Below, piece after piece: positions 26,356 through 34,576 of a stretch of DNA of 64,000 nucleotides; position 1 is the first letter of the stretch; each line of letters starts with the position of its first letter. The stretch spans positions 124,001 through 188,000 of the forward strand of contig NZ_RAPN01000002.1 in assembly GCF_003610535.1 (NCBI RefSeq). The letters run 5' to 3'. Source of the stretch: Mangrovibacterium diazotrophicum (lineage in GTDB: Bacteria; Bacteroidota; Bacteroidia; Bacteroidales; Prolixibacteraceae). The position numbers and the translations under genes were made by a program. Under the pieces are notes generated by a model. It was not told where the DNA came from and did no database searches. It was given only the letters and a program-made list of their open reading frames with translations.

Positions 26356-28767
26356 TTAAAACTGAACTTTTAAGCCTAGCACAACCGACAACGGAAGCGG
26401 TGTACCTGTGTAGGCCAGGTTATACCGACGAATGCCAGTGATATTTTCATCCGGATTAGAGCCGCTGTATTTGGTTAGCGTGACCAAATTGTCACCCCGC
26501 ACAAACACCTTCATCGACGAGATCACCATGCTGTTTTCGAACAACGAGCTAAAATCGTAAGCGACCGTCGCACTGCTCAAACGCAGGTAGCTTGCATCTT
26601 CAATCGACTTGATGCCTTGATAGGTCACGTTGCCGTCGTCATCCGTTTCAGTAAAATAGTAGGGTGTTTCAGCTTCTTTAACCGGAAAATCATCTCCAAT
26701 CAAATCTTCGCTGTAGCGGCTGTCGAACGACTCGGCCACGACATCAGCTCCCAGTGAATAGGTAAACAGCACGCTGGCCGAAAGCTGTTTGTAGCGAAAC
26801 GTATTCGCGAATCCTCCCCAAACATCGGGAGCACTGTCGCCAATTTTAACAGGTTGTCCGTTTTCAAGGGCAATAAAGGAGGTCAACGCATCGTCATTCT
26901 CCAGCTGACTGTATTGACTCAAACTGGTTCTTTCAATATCATCCGGCAAACCGATGACTTTATTCTTCGACGACGTCAGGTTCAGGTTCAGATCCCATCC
27001 AAACGAATCGGAATTAACCAGTTTCGCCTGCAAGTCGAATTCGATGCCGGAAAGGCCAAGCTCTGCGCCTGTCTCATATTGATAGTCTACCCCGCTGATG
27101 TTTGGCAAGTAGCGCAGGTAGGTAAAATCCTGGTAGTTTTTGCTGAAATATTTAACCGAAACCGAAAGCGCACGAGCTACTTCGTAGGTTAAACCAGCAT
27201 CAAACTGGGTAATATCAACGCTTTTGGCATCCTTAAACGGTCGATACAATGTTCCCACACCCAATTCGGTGCCACCATAATAATCGCCGTAAGCGGCCAA
27301 TTCGCCCTGGTAGACTTCTTCAGAAGCTAACGCTCCGGTCTTTCCAACTGCCAAATTCACTTTCAGCGGCAGTCCGAGTGAATGATTCAACTGGTAGTCG
27401 ATCCCCAAAGCCGGGTACAGTGCCCATTTCGAATCATACAAAGAACTTCCGTCGGCACGTAAAACCAAACGCGCGTTCAGGTCTTCAAAAGCCTTCAGAT
27501 TCCAGGTACCGTAGTACGAAACCAAACGGTTCTGCACATGTTCCGAGAAAGCATCGGTTTGGGAAGCATTGTAACCGGTTACGACCTTCACGAAATCGGA
27601 ACCGCCGTCTTCCATGCTTCGCTGTCCGTCAACCGAGGTCAGACGATTATCCACCGTACGAATTTCGTTACCAATCGTCATGTCTAGTTCGCTGCTATTT
27701 CCAAGATCTATTTGGTAATTTAAGCTGGTGTTAATCGTCATCAGCTGTCGTTTGTAAGCGGCGCTGTAAGCAAAAATGCTTCCATCCAGTATGTTCGACG
27801 GAATATATAAATCGCGGCGAGCGCTTTCATACGACACACCAACCAGCGATTTCAGGCTTAAAGCTGAGCTAAACCGGTAGTTTAAATCGAGCGATGACAA
27901 CAGCGCCACATTCCGCTTTTTATCCATAAAAAAACGTTCGCTATCGATAACCGGTAAATCCAGCTCGCGGTTATACTCTCCGGCATACCGGCCGTCGCGC
28001 CCCGCCAAAGTCAAGTTATTATAAAACTTGGTCGTGAATTTGTCGGTGATATTGTATTTGGCATTCAAAAACAAGGATTGCCGCTCGGATTTGGTATCGT
28101 CAATTATACCTTCATCGTGATGGCTATTTACACCAAACAAATACGACCCGTAGCTACCGCCACCGTCAATTAAAAGGTTTTGCTCGTGAAGTAACGATTG
28201 CTTGTACACTTCGCGGCGAGCCATCGTGTTGAAACCATAAAAAGCATCCTTTTTATAGTCGAAGTCACCCGTGAAATTGACGCCGGCAAAGCCGGAAGCC
28301 AACACATGTAACGGTCCGGTTTTTCCGGCTTTCATTACAATATTGATAGCACCGTTAGGCGCTTGAACGCCGAGAGCAGCCAATCGGTCAATGTCCTTGA
28401 TGATTTCAATCCGTTCAACCTGCTCCGGCGAAAAGTACGACAGGGGGTTAATCGCGGTGATCTCTGAGGGGCTCGAAATAATCGGAACACCATCAATCAT
28501 AACAAGGGGCATGGTCGACTCGTCGGTTGGGTCGATGCTTAAACCGCGCAGGTTCATAATCGATTGCATGCCTGGTGTACCGGTCCAGCTTTTGATGTTT
28601 AAGCCGGACACCTTACCTTGCAATACATTCTCGAGCCCGCTCCGGTTAGTCCAGCTTGTGCTGTCCATAACAACTGCCTGTTGAGCCTTTGAGCTAATGG
28701 TGCCAGCCAGCTGAAAGACAGTCATAACAAGAAGTGTTTTCAGATAGGATTTGGAATAAAATTTCAT
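26356..28767 (-). CDS. Short SusC-like TonB-dependent transporter lacking the N-terminal carboxypeptidase-like domain
   Basis: An 803-residue protein. After a signal peptide (about 1-29) the plug begins almost at once (VVMDSTSWTNRSGLENVLQG, about residue 32). The CarboxypepD_reg-like domain usually found in SusC is missing. The plug has PLVMIDGVPIISSP and EQVERIEIIKDIDRL. A barrel of reduced size then ends with LPLSVVLGLKVQF. Because it lacks about 70 N-terminal residues and some barrel loops, it may be a specialised low-molecular-mass transporter. It is preceded by the 171-residue lead gene with a 17-base gap. Confidence 0.9.
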   Translation of the reverse strand: MKFYSKSYLKTLLVMTVFQLAGTISSKAQQAVVMDSTSWTNRSGLENVLQGKVSGLNIKSWTGTPGMQSIMNLRGLSIDPTDESTMPLVMIDGVPIISSPSEITAINPLSYFSPEQVERIEIIKDIDRLAALGVQAPNGAINIVMKAGKTGPLHVLASGFAGVNFTGDFDYKKDAFYGFNTMARREVYKQSLLHEQNLLIDGGGSYGSYLFGVNSHHDEGIIDDTKSERQSLFLNAKYNITDKFTTKFYNNLTLAGRDGRYAGEYNRELDLPVIDSERFFMDKKRNVALLSSLDLNYRFSSALSLKSLVGVSYESARRDLYIPSNILDGSIFAYSAAYKRQLMTINTSLNYQIDLGNSSELDMTIGNEIRTVDNRLTSVDGQRSMEDGGSDFVKVVTGYNASQTDAFSEHVQNRLVSYYGTWNLKAFEDLNARLVLRADGSSLYDSKWALYPALGIDYQLNHSLGLPLKVNLAVGKTGALASEEVYQGELAAYGDYYGGTELGVGTLYRPFKDAKSVDITQFDAGLTYEVARALSVSVKYFSKNYQDFTYLRYLPNISGVDYQYETGAELGLSGIEFDLQAKLVNSDSFGWDLNLNLTSSKNKVIGLPDDIERTSLSQYSQLENDDALTSFIALENGQPVKIGDSAPDVWGGFANTFRYKQLSASVLFTYSLGADVVAESFDSRYSEDLIGDDFPVKEAETPYYFTETDDDGNVTYQGIKSIEDASYLRLSSATVAYDFSSLFENSMVISSMKVFVRGDNLVTLTKYSGSNPDENITGIRRYNLAYTGTPLPLSVVLGLKVQF

Positions 28768-28784
28768 ATCGTTCGTGTCAATGT

Positions 28785-29300
28785 TTATTCAAACGAAATA
28801 TTCCGGTACAGAGCGAGGTACTGCTCCAGTCCGTCTATATCAGACAATTGCGCTTCAAACTCTTTGGTGTCGACAAAAAAGATAGAATACGACTTTCGCA
28901 AACAATCTTTCATTACTTCGGCAGCCTCTTCGCGGGTGTAGGTTCCTTCTTTCACGGCCTTTTTCAGCAGTTTATTAATTTGAAGAACCGAATTGTAAAT
29001 GACAGGCTTTTGAACCTCCTGAAAGGAACCACCGCCGACCTTGTCATTTTTATCGGCGACGTAGGTTTGGCGAAAAATGTAGTATAAAACAGAAACGTCT
29101 TCTCCCAGGAAATGGGGCGATACGAGCGCCTTATCAATCGAAGAGGTATCGGGATCCTGATAGTGCGAAAAATGAAACTCGGGCAAAGTCGTTCCTTCAC
29201 GCACTTTCTTCGTTTGTCCTTCTTCTGCAAATGCGCCTCCCAAAAAAGGAAACATAAGCATGACTAGAACGGTCATCTTTTTTAACATCAGAGATTTCAT
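28785..29300 (-). CDS. Exported hypothetical protein, first gene of the Sus-type operon
   Basis: A 171-residue protein with a signal peptide (MLKKMTVLVMLMFPFLGGAFA). The mature part is charged and helical. I do not recognise a family. Its C-terminal half is rich in Lys and Glu (INKLLKKAVKEGTYTREEAA), with a well-defined Cys (DCLRKSYSIFFVDTKEFE). Its first position, 17 bases upstream of the short SusC, suggests co-transcription and perhaps a periplasmic accessory role. Two copies of the palindrome GTTTACNNNNNGTAAAC lie upstream. Confidence 0.72.
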   Translation of the reverse strand: MKSLMLKKMTVLVMLMFPFLGGAFAEEGQTKKVREGTTLPEFHFSHYQDPDTSSIDKALVSPHFLGEDVSVLYYIFRQTYVADKNDKVGGGSFQEVQKPVIYNSVLQINKLLKKAVKEGTYTREEAAEVMKDCLRKSYSIFFVDTKEFEAQLSDIDGLEQYLALYRNISFE

Positions 29301-29426
29301 GAATGGTTATTTAGTAATTGTACATGTCAAATATTCCGGCAAAAAGTAATAAGCTGGGTCACCCCAAAGCCTAGGTTTCTGGTTGCGTTTTGGTCAGAGT
29401 TTCCAAGTTTATGCGACCTGGTAGAA

Positions 29427-29443
29427 GTTTACTATTAGTAAAC
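29427..29443. promoter_or_regulatory. Palindromic candidate operator (GTTTACTATTAGTAAAC)
   Basis: Perfect inverted arms around a 3-base centre: GTTTACTATTAGTAAAC. Its outer GTTTAC and GTAAAC halves are shared by the sites at 29577-29593 and 11971-11986. It lies 127 bases before the ATG at 29300, which fits an activator or upstream regulator. Confidence 0.6.
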
Positions 29444-29576
29444 ATTTTTTACTAATTTCTCTCTCAAAGGAATTATTATCGAATTACAAGCGAATTGAAC
29501 ATTCATTAATTAACCATTAAACAAACGATTATAGCGATTATATCCGATAGGTTTATTTCGGGAAGCATAAATAAAT

Positions 29577-29593
29577 GTTTACTTATTGTAAAC
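29577..29593. promoter_or_regulatory. Second palindromic candidate operator upstream of the Sus-type operon
   Basis: GTTTACTTATTGTAAAC has perfect arms GTTTAC/GTAAAC around TTATT. Its centre is 150 bases from that of the 29427 site. Two spaced copies upstream of one operon suggest cooperative binding or looping. Confidence 0.58.
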
Positions 29594-30027
29594 ACATTCA
29601 TCTGATTTTCTTTCTTAAAATAGGAAGTCAAAAAGAGCTATTGAGCTTATGTTGTAATCAGAATTTAAAATGATCGGAACACATTAAAGAGATCAGAATT
29701 GTCTTTTTATAATATTCACCATAACATTGCTTATTAACAGACAAGATCTGCATCTAAACAAAATATTCTTTCAAGTATACTCGTGCATTTCGGAGGTCGA
29801 ATCTGATTCACGAATCAGGAGAGAATTAAAACGTGCTTCGGCCGTTTCCTTAGTGAGGCAGCCGCTATTTTGCCGAAACAGCAAGAGAGTATAAATAATT
29901 TCGGGCACGCCCGATAAGGAAAGTGCATATGGTACAGATTGACTGTCAGACAGCCTGTAAAAGCGAGCTGGAGTCAATATTCAATCATGAAAACAAAAAC
30001 CAGAGTACAATAATCAGTGGAAATAAA

Positions 30028-30066
30028 AAAAGCCAGCAACCTTCGAAAAGTTATTTGCTGGCTTTT
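30028..30066 (-). terminator. Intrinsic terminator of the eutBC-phosphatase unit
   Basis: Arms AAAAGCCAGCAA (30028-30039) and TTGCTGGCTTTT (30055-30066) pair perfectly with a 15-base loop, followed on the minus strand by a T-run. It lies 57 bases after the stop at 30123. Confidence 0.88.
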
Positions 30067-30122
30067 GGGAAATATGGCAGTTTTTTAATCAGCTTGCCAA
30101 TAAAAACAAGTCTAATTGACGA

Positions 30123-30668
30123 TCAGGATCGCGAGACCACCTTATAAATCTCGTCCCAATCATTCGTAATTGAAACACAAAACGCGTCGAGGTCATTCTC
30201 ATTAATTTCACCTTTCAATGAACCATCGTTAATCAGGATCCCTTTGGTTCCCAAATTTCGAGCAAGCATCATGTCAGTAACCCGATCACCAATCACATAG
30301 CTATTTGCCAGGTCGTAACCACCATTCATATATTTTGTAAGCATGCCGGTTCCGGGCTTGCGTGTAGTTGAGTTGTCTTCCGGATAATGCCGGTCGATGA
30401 AGATTTCATCAAAATCAACCCCTTCATTTGAGAAAGCACGAAGCATCCAATGATGCACCGGCCAAAATTTCTCTTCCGGGAACACGGGAGTTCCCAAGCC
30501 ATCCTGATTAGTGACAATCACCAACTCGTAGTCTAAATTCTGCTTGATCTTGTGCATATTCCGAAAAACCTTCGGCAGAAACTCCAGTTTTTCGAACGAG
30601 TCAACTAATTCATCATGTGTTTCGTGAATCAACGTTCCATCTCTATCAATAAACAATACTTTTTTCAT
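30123..30668 (-). CDS. Stand-alone HisB-N-like HAD phosphatase
   Basis: A 181-residue HAD phosphatase. D8 and D10 in VLFIDRDGTLI, the Thr of VTNQDGLGTP, K in STTRKPGTGML and D in VIGDRVTDMMLA make a full active site. The sequence closely follows the N-terminal histidinol-phosphatase half of Bacteroidota HisB (LELPKVFRNM-like, YELVIVTNQDGLGT), but the imidazoleglycerol-phosphate dehydratase half is absent. The closing DWDEIYKVV is the position where HisB continues. No his genes are near. The operon position after EutC suggests it dephosphorylates a small product of that route. Confidence 0.8.
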   Translation of the reverse strand: MKKVLFIDRDGTLIHETHDELVDSFEKLEFLPKVFRNMHKIKQNLDYELVIVTNQDGLGTPVFPEEKFWPVHHWMLRAFSNEGVDFDEIFIDRHYPEDNSTTRKPGTGMLTKYMNGGYDLANSYVIGDRVTDMMLARNLGTKGILINDGSLKGEINENDLDAFCVSITNDWDEIYKVVSRS

Positions 30669-30762
30669 TTCAATAATTTCTTAAAAACGACATTTCAACA
30701 AAACATTACATGCCTCCGCAAGTTCTTCCACCTGCAGCGACGAATGCGATTCTGAAAGAAGA

Positions 30763-31554
30763 CTATTTCAACGCCTCTCCCTCCGGATTACCGGTGCGTA
30801 AATCAAGCGACATCTTCAGTGCAACACCGCTGATTCTTTTCTCAAATGATTGTTCGATTAAATAATTCAAAATGGTAGCTGCGCCTTTCGCGCTCAAACC
30901 ACTTGCATGAATATTCGATATGCAGTTTCGTCTTTCATCTGTCAATCCCAGGCGAGGGTTGTAAGTTGTGTAGATGCCCATACTATCGGGAACCGATAAA
31001 CCAGGGCGCTCACCAACAAGAACAACTGAAAAATGCGCTTGAAGTAATTCACCAATCTCGTCACCAATGGCAACCCGTCCCTGCTCAACAACGGCAACTG
31101 CTATATCGAACCTGGATTTGAGCACAGGAATAATCTGCGTTATAAGCTCAATTGAACTCTTGTTGACCGCATCCGCCGAAAGACCATCCGTTACTACAAA
31201 AACGATATCACAAGTCTGCTTAATCGATTGCAGCAAATCAATATCCGACTCGCGCAGTCTTCTTCCGAGATCCGGGCGAACCAGGTACTCATCCCTGCTC
31301 CTGATTTTGCTCGACAATTTAAATACCGGAACATCCAGCGATGCAATCGCCTCGCAAAGCTGGTCGGTTTGGAGTTCCGAATAGATGGCATCTTTGGCTT
31401 CGGCGCAGGCCAACCGAAAGGCCAGCACTTCGCGCAAAGGCAAACTTCCGCCAACGTGCCCCAAGGCAATCCGAGCCTTACTGTGAACCTTCAATTCGCT
31501 CCATGAATCTTCCAGCACAACCGATCGTTTTCCGTTTAGAGGCAATTTCTCCAT
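30763..31554 (-). CDS. eutC: Ethanolamine ammonia-lyase small subunit
   Basis: A 263-residue protein matching EutC. Key stretches include SKARIALGHVGGSLPLREVL, YLVRPDLGRRL, DIVFVVTDGLSADAVN, VVLVGERPGLSVPDSMGIY and RNCISNIHASGLS. With EutB it forms the adenosylcobalamin-dependent enzyme that turns ethanolamine to acetaldehyde and ammonia in the cytoplasm. Its ATG lies two bases after the EutB stop, so translation is coupled. Usual EutC is about 295 residues. The shortening is mostly at the disordered N-terminus, which in enteric bacteria targets a microcompartment. Confidence 0.95.
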   Translation of the reverse strand: MEKLPLNGKRSVVLEDSWSELKVHSKARIALGHVGGSLPLREVLAFRLACAEAKDAIYSELQTDQLCEAIASLDVPVFKLSSKIRSRDEYLVRPDLGRRLRESDIDLLQSIKQTCDIVFVVTDGLSADAVNKSSIELITQIIPVLKSRFDIAVAVVEQGRVAIGDEIGELLQAHFSVVLVGERPGLSVPDSMGIYTTYNPRLGLTDERRNCISNIHASGLSAKGAATILNYLIEQSFEKRISGVALKMSLDLRTGNPEGEALK

Positions 31555-31556
31555 AA

Positions 31557-32927
31557 CTAAAGATTCTCCAACAATTTATTTGTGCCGTTCATAATTTGCC
31601 TGTTACCTCTGCCGTCAAAAATTCCCATCGTCTGCAACCACTGTTCAAACTCAGGAGATGGCTTTCGATCCAGAACACTGCGCAGATACATGGCATCATG
31701 AAAAGAAGCAGATTGGTAATTCAGCATAATATCGTCCGAACCGGGAACACCAATAATGAAATTGACGCCGGCAACACCAAGCAGAGTCATCAGGTTATCC
31801 ATATCGTCCTGGTCGGCATTGGTATGATTGGTATAACACACGTCAACACCCATTGGCAAGCCCATCAACTTACCGCAAAAATGGTCCTCCAAAGCCGCCC
31901 GAATAATTTGCTTACCATCGTACAAATACTCCGGACCAATAAAACCAACAACCGTATTCACCAGGAAAGGATTGAATTTGCGGGCCACTGCATAGGCACG
32001 GGTTTCGCAGGTTTGCTGATCGACTCCCCAGTGGGCATTCGCGGAAAGAGCCGATCCCTGGCCAGTTTCAAAGTACATGACCTGGTTGCCCACCGTGCCG
32101 CGATTTAAACTGGTTGCCGCATCTTCGGCTTCCTGCAAGATCGATAAATTAACACCAAAGGAAGAGTTGGTCAATTCGGAGCCGCCAATCGACTGAAAAA
32201 CCAAATCGACGGGCGCTTTATGGATGATGTCTAAAGTTGTGGTGACATGACTGAGCACACACGATTGGGTTGGGATTTCGTATTGAAGCCGAATATCATC
32301 GACCATCCTGAGCAGATCTGCCACAATTTGAGGGCTATCTGTTGCCGGGTTAATTCCGATAACGGCATCACCGCAACCGTACATTAAACCATCGACAATG
32401 CTGGCTGCAATTCCGGTTTTGTTATCAACCGGGTTGTTCGGTTGCAAGCGAACAGAAAGCGTTCCTTTTAGGCCGACCGTCGTTCGAAACCGGCTGATCA
32501 CTTCACATTTGTGTGCCACCTTGATGAGGTCCTGGTTTCGCATTATTTTGGAAACCGCGGCTACCATTTCCGGGGTTAACCCGGGACCTAAGCGGGTCAG
32601 GGTAGCTGTTGTCGCATAATCGGATAAAAGCCAATCCCGAAATTCGCCCACGGTAAGATCCGATATCGGCTCAAACGCTTCTTTATCGTGGTCGTCGATG
32701 ATCAACCTTGTGATTTCATCTTTTTCGTAGGGAATCAAATCTTCATTCAGAAAATTTGCCAGGGGCACTTCGCTGAGCGCATACTGTGCGGCAACACGTT
32801 CTTCGTTGGTGCTTGCAGCGATTTTAGCCAAAGCATCCCCGCTGCGAAACAAGGTCGCTTTCGCCATCAGCACTCTCAAATTATCAAACAAATATCTCGT
32901 GTTCTTCAACGAAAAACTGTATTCCAT
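31557..32927 (-). CDS. eutB: Ethanolamine ammonia-lyase large subunit
   Basis: A 456-residue protein with the normal EutB length. Supporting stretches are LSVRLQPNNPVDNKTGIAAS, GLMYGCGDAVIGINPATDSP, QSCVLSHVTTTLDI and PVDLVFQSIGGSELTN, and ALSANAHWGVDQQTCE near the substrate and cobalamin face. It is the catalytic TIM-barrel subunit. No EutA reactivase, EutE aldehyde dehydrogenase or shell protein is present. A terminator-like hairpin lies upstream at 33060-33083, so the eut genes could be their own unit or be read through. Confidence 0.96.
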   Translation of the reverse strand: MEYSFSLKNTRYLFDNLRVLMAKATLFRSGDALAKIAASTNEERVAAQYALSEVPLANFLNEDLIPYEKDEITRLIIDDHDKEAFEPISDLTVGEFRDWLLSDYATTATLTRLGPGLTPEMVAAVSKIMRNQDLIKVAHKCEVISRFRTTVGLKGTLSVRLQPNNPVDNKTGIAASIVDGLMYGCGDAVIGINPATDSPQIVADLLRMVDDIRLQYEIPTQSCVLSHVTTTLDIIHKAPVDLVFQSIGGSELTNSSFGVNLSILQEAEDAATSLNRGTVGNQVMYFETGQGSALSANAHWGVDQQTCETRAYAVARKFNPFLVNTVVGFIGPEYLYDGKQIIRAALEDHFCGKLMGLPMGVDVCYTNHTNADQDDMDNLMTLLGVAGVNFIIGVPGSDDIMLNYQSASFHDAMYLRSVLDRKPSPEFEQWLQTMGIFDGRGNRQIMNGTNKLLENL

Positions 32928-33059
32928 ACCCTAATTTACTGAATATCGATTATCCTCAAAAAATTCGTCAATTTTTCCGCCGTCGTTCAATCAAGAATTA
33001 ATATTTCAGCATAAAAACACTGTAAAATAATAGCTTACCACCACTCGACAATGAAAAAG

Positions 33060-33083
33060 CGGAGTCACTAACCCATGACTCCG
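33060..33083 (-). terminator. Terminator-like hairpin between metallophosphoesterase and eutB
   Basis: Arms CGGAGTCA (33060-33067) and TGACTCCG (33076-33083) around an 8-base loop, followed on the minus strand by CTTTTTC. It lies 12 bases after the upstream stop. It may be a partial terminator that lowers expression of eutBC relative to the surface enzymes. Confidence 0.7.
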
Positions 33084-33094
33084 ACACGATCCAA

Positions 33095-34576
33095 TCACTT
33101 AGGGGAGTAGTACAACATGGTATCGGACAAATCACCTTGGCGAATTCTCAGACTCGACAAACCGACTTCCAACTCCTCACCCATATAATCTTCGAAATAG
33201 AGTAGCGTTATTTTATGAAACCCTTTCGAAAGGTTCGCGGCCCCTTTTCGCAAGCGCGCACTGTGTCCGCCATCGTTGTCAACGATTAGCTGATCATCAA
33301 TCGACAAGGTTGCGCCATCATCTGAAAGCAGATAGAACCGGTAAGTTTGTGTTTCCGGCACTTCAATATAACCTTCAAACTTGAAGGCAAAATGATCCTT
33401 TTGCTTCGCTTTTTCCAGTGAAAAATTATTTGTGGTACCAGTTTCAATCAGTGGTAATTTTTCAATTTCGTTCACGGTCTCAACCGGCCCTTCGTAGTAG
33501 CGATATTCCAGTCCCTGTTTCAGCGTTGCCTTGTCCAATTCAATTGCAGGCAGAGGTGCTTCTTCCAAGGCTTGCTGATTACCATCATTAGGATAGACGA
33601 AAAACAGATCTTCTTCGCGCGGCGTTGAAATCCAGCTTTTAAAATGAAAATCATTGGCATGCAGTTCGATCACCCGTGCCCCGTTTCTCAAGTCTCCGTA
33701 CGCGTAAGTTCCGGTGCAACGGCCATAAGCCAAAGCCACATCCTGGTAAACGCCAACGTAATCGTTGTTGTGATCGTGGCCACAAAAAGTGCCGATCACA
33801 TCCTGCTGTTCAACAAAAGCAGCGAACAAACCAGAGTTAAGCTCAGGAGATGCGACACCTTCTCCTTTGTGGCCAAGCAATTCGGAGCTTTTCGCAACCT
33901 CCCGATATTCCATCAGCGGAATATGCAGGAACGCGTACGATGGCACCGGCAGATCGCTGTGCAACTTCCTATATTCATCCGACTGCTTGCGATACCATTC
34001 AATTTGATCCGTTTTGACCCAATTGTAACTACCCGGCATGTACGAACTGCAATAGGCGTGAGAGTCGAAAAAATAAAGAACCGAGCCAATGCTCTGGTCT
34101 TTCGTGTAAACAGGAAGCGAGAAATTGCCTTCTCCCGAAAGTCCGGGCACTTCCTTGTTGATGTTATAAGGCAAGCTCTCAACAATCTCGTTGATTTCGC
34201 TGCGAGGTGTGTCTCCCTCCGAATCGTGGTTTCCGTAAGTTGAAATCCACGCTAATTTTCGGTCAACCATGGGTTGAATCACTTCCTTCCACCCGCGAAC
34301 CGGATCACCCGCCGTTACAATGTCACCGGTCAGAACCACCAAATCCGGTTTTTCTTTATCCAAAATCACCGACATGGTTTGCAAGGTAAGCCCATTGGCT
34401 GGCATGCCCGGCTCCCAGTGGATATCTGTAAACTGAACGATTTTATAGGTGCCGTCTTCCCGGAAATTCAATTTTACTTCTGCCTTTTTCGTTTTCGCCT
34501 GAACCCCAGTAAAAGGCGCCAGGAAAACAATCAGAAAACTAAAAAGGAAGGTTTGTATCGTTTTCTGTTTATTCAT
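33095..34576 (-). CDS. Secreted calcineurin-like metallophosphoesterase with C-terminal PA14 domain
   Basis: A 493-residue exported protein. The signal peptide is MNKQKTIQTFLFSFLIVFLA and onward. Metal-ligand motifs are VQFTDIHW, VVLTGDIV, YGNHDSEG and FCGHDHNND, as in calcineurin-like phosphoesterases. Residues about 360-490 are PA14-like (YRFYLLSDDGATLSIDDQL, NDGGHSARL). The domain is the second PA14-phosphatase of the window, after 13392-15053. The ATG at 34576 overlaps the end of the alkaline phosphatase gene by 8 bases. A longer in-frame ORF lacks the signal peptide and is not used. It probably removes phosphate from a glycan-linked or phosphoethanolamine-like substrate. Confidence 0.86.
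   Translation of the reverse strand: MNKQKTIQTFLFSFLIVFLAPFTGVQAKTKKAEVKLNFREDGTYKIVQFTDIHWEPGMPANGLTLQTMSVILDKEKPDLVVLTGDIVTAGDPVRGWKEVIQPMVDRKLAWISTYGNHDSEGDTPRSEINEIVESLPYNINKEVPGLSGEGNFSLPVYTKDQSIGSVLYFFDSHAYCSSYMPGSYNWVKTDQIEWYRKQSDEYRKLHSDLPVPSYAFLHIPLMEYREVAKSSELLGHKGEGVASPELNSGLFAAFVEQQDVIGTFCGHDHNNDYVGVYQDVALAYGRCTGTYAYGDLRNGARVIELHANDFHFKSWISTPREEDLFFVYPNDGNQQALEEAPLPAIELDKATLKQGLEYRYYEGPVETVNEIEKLPLIETGTTNNFSLEKAKQKDHFAFKFEGYIEVPETQTYRFYLLSDDGATLSIDDQLIVDNDGGHSARLRKGAANLSKGFHKITLLYFEDYMGEELEVGLSSLRIRQGDLSDTMLYYSPK

Larger units (their letters stand above)
29301..30027. other. Long intergenic region with two palindromic operators
   Basis: About 730 bases between the operon start at 29300 and the terminator at 30028. 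It is AT-rich. The clear signals are two palindromes at 29427-29443 and 29577-29593 (listed separately). A possible minus-strand -33/-7 pair (TTTG, then TACTTTTTG with a 3-base gap) lies at about 29340-29370. It departs from the usual 2-base gap. I see no convincing gene. Confidence 0.55.

Noticed and set aside
29771-29977. A 68-residue minus-strand frame in the 29301-30027 gap
   Set aside because: No signal, domain or promoter is seen, and it overlaps a plus-strand frame of the same size. It could be a decayed remnant, but I cannot support it.
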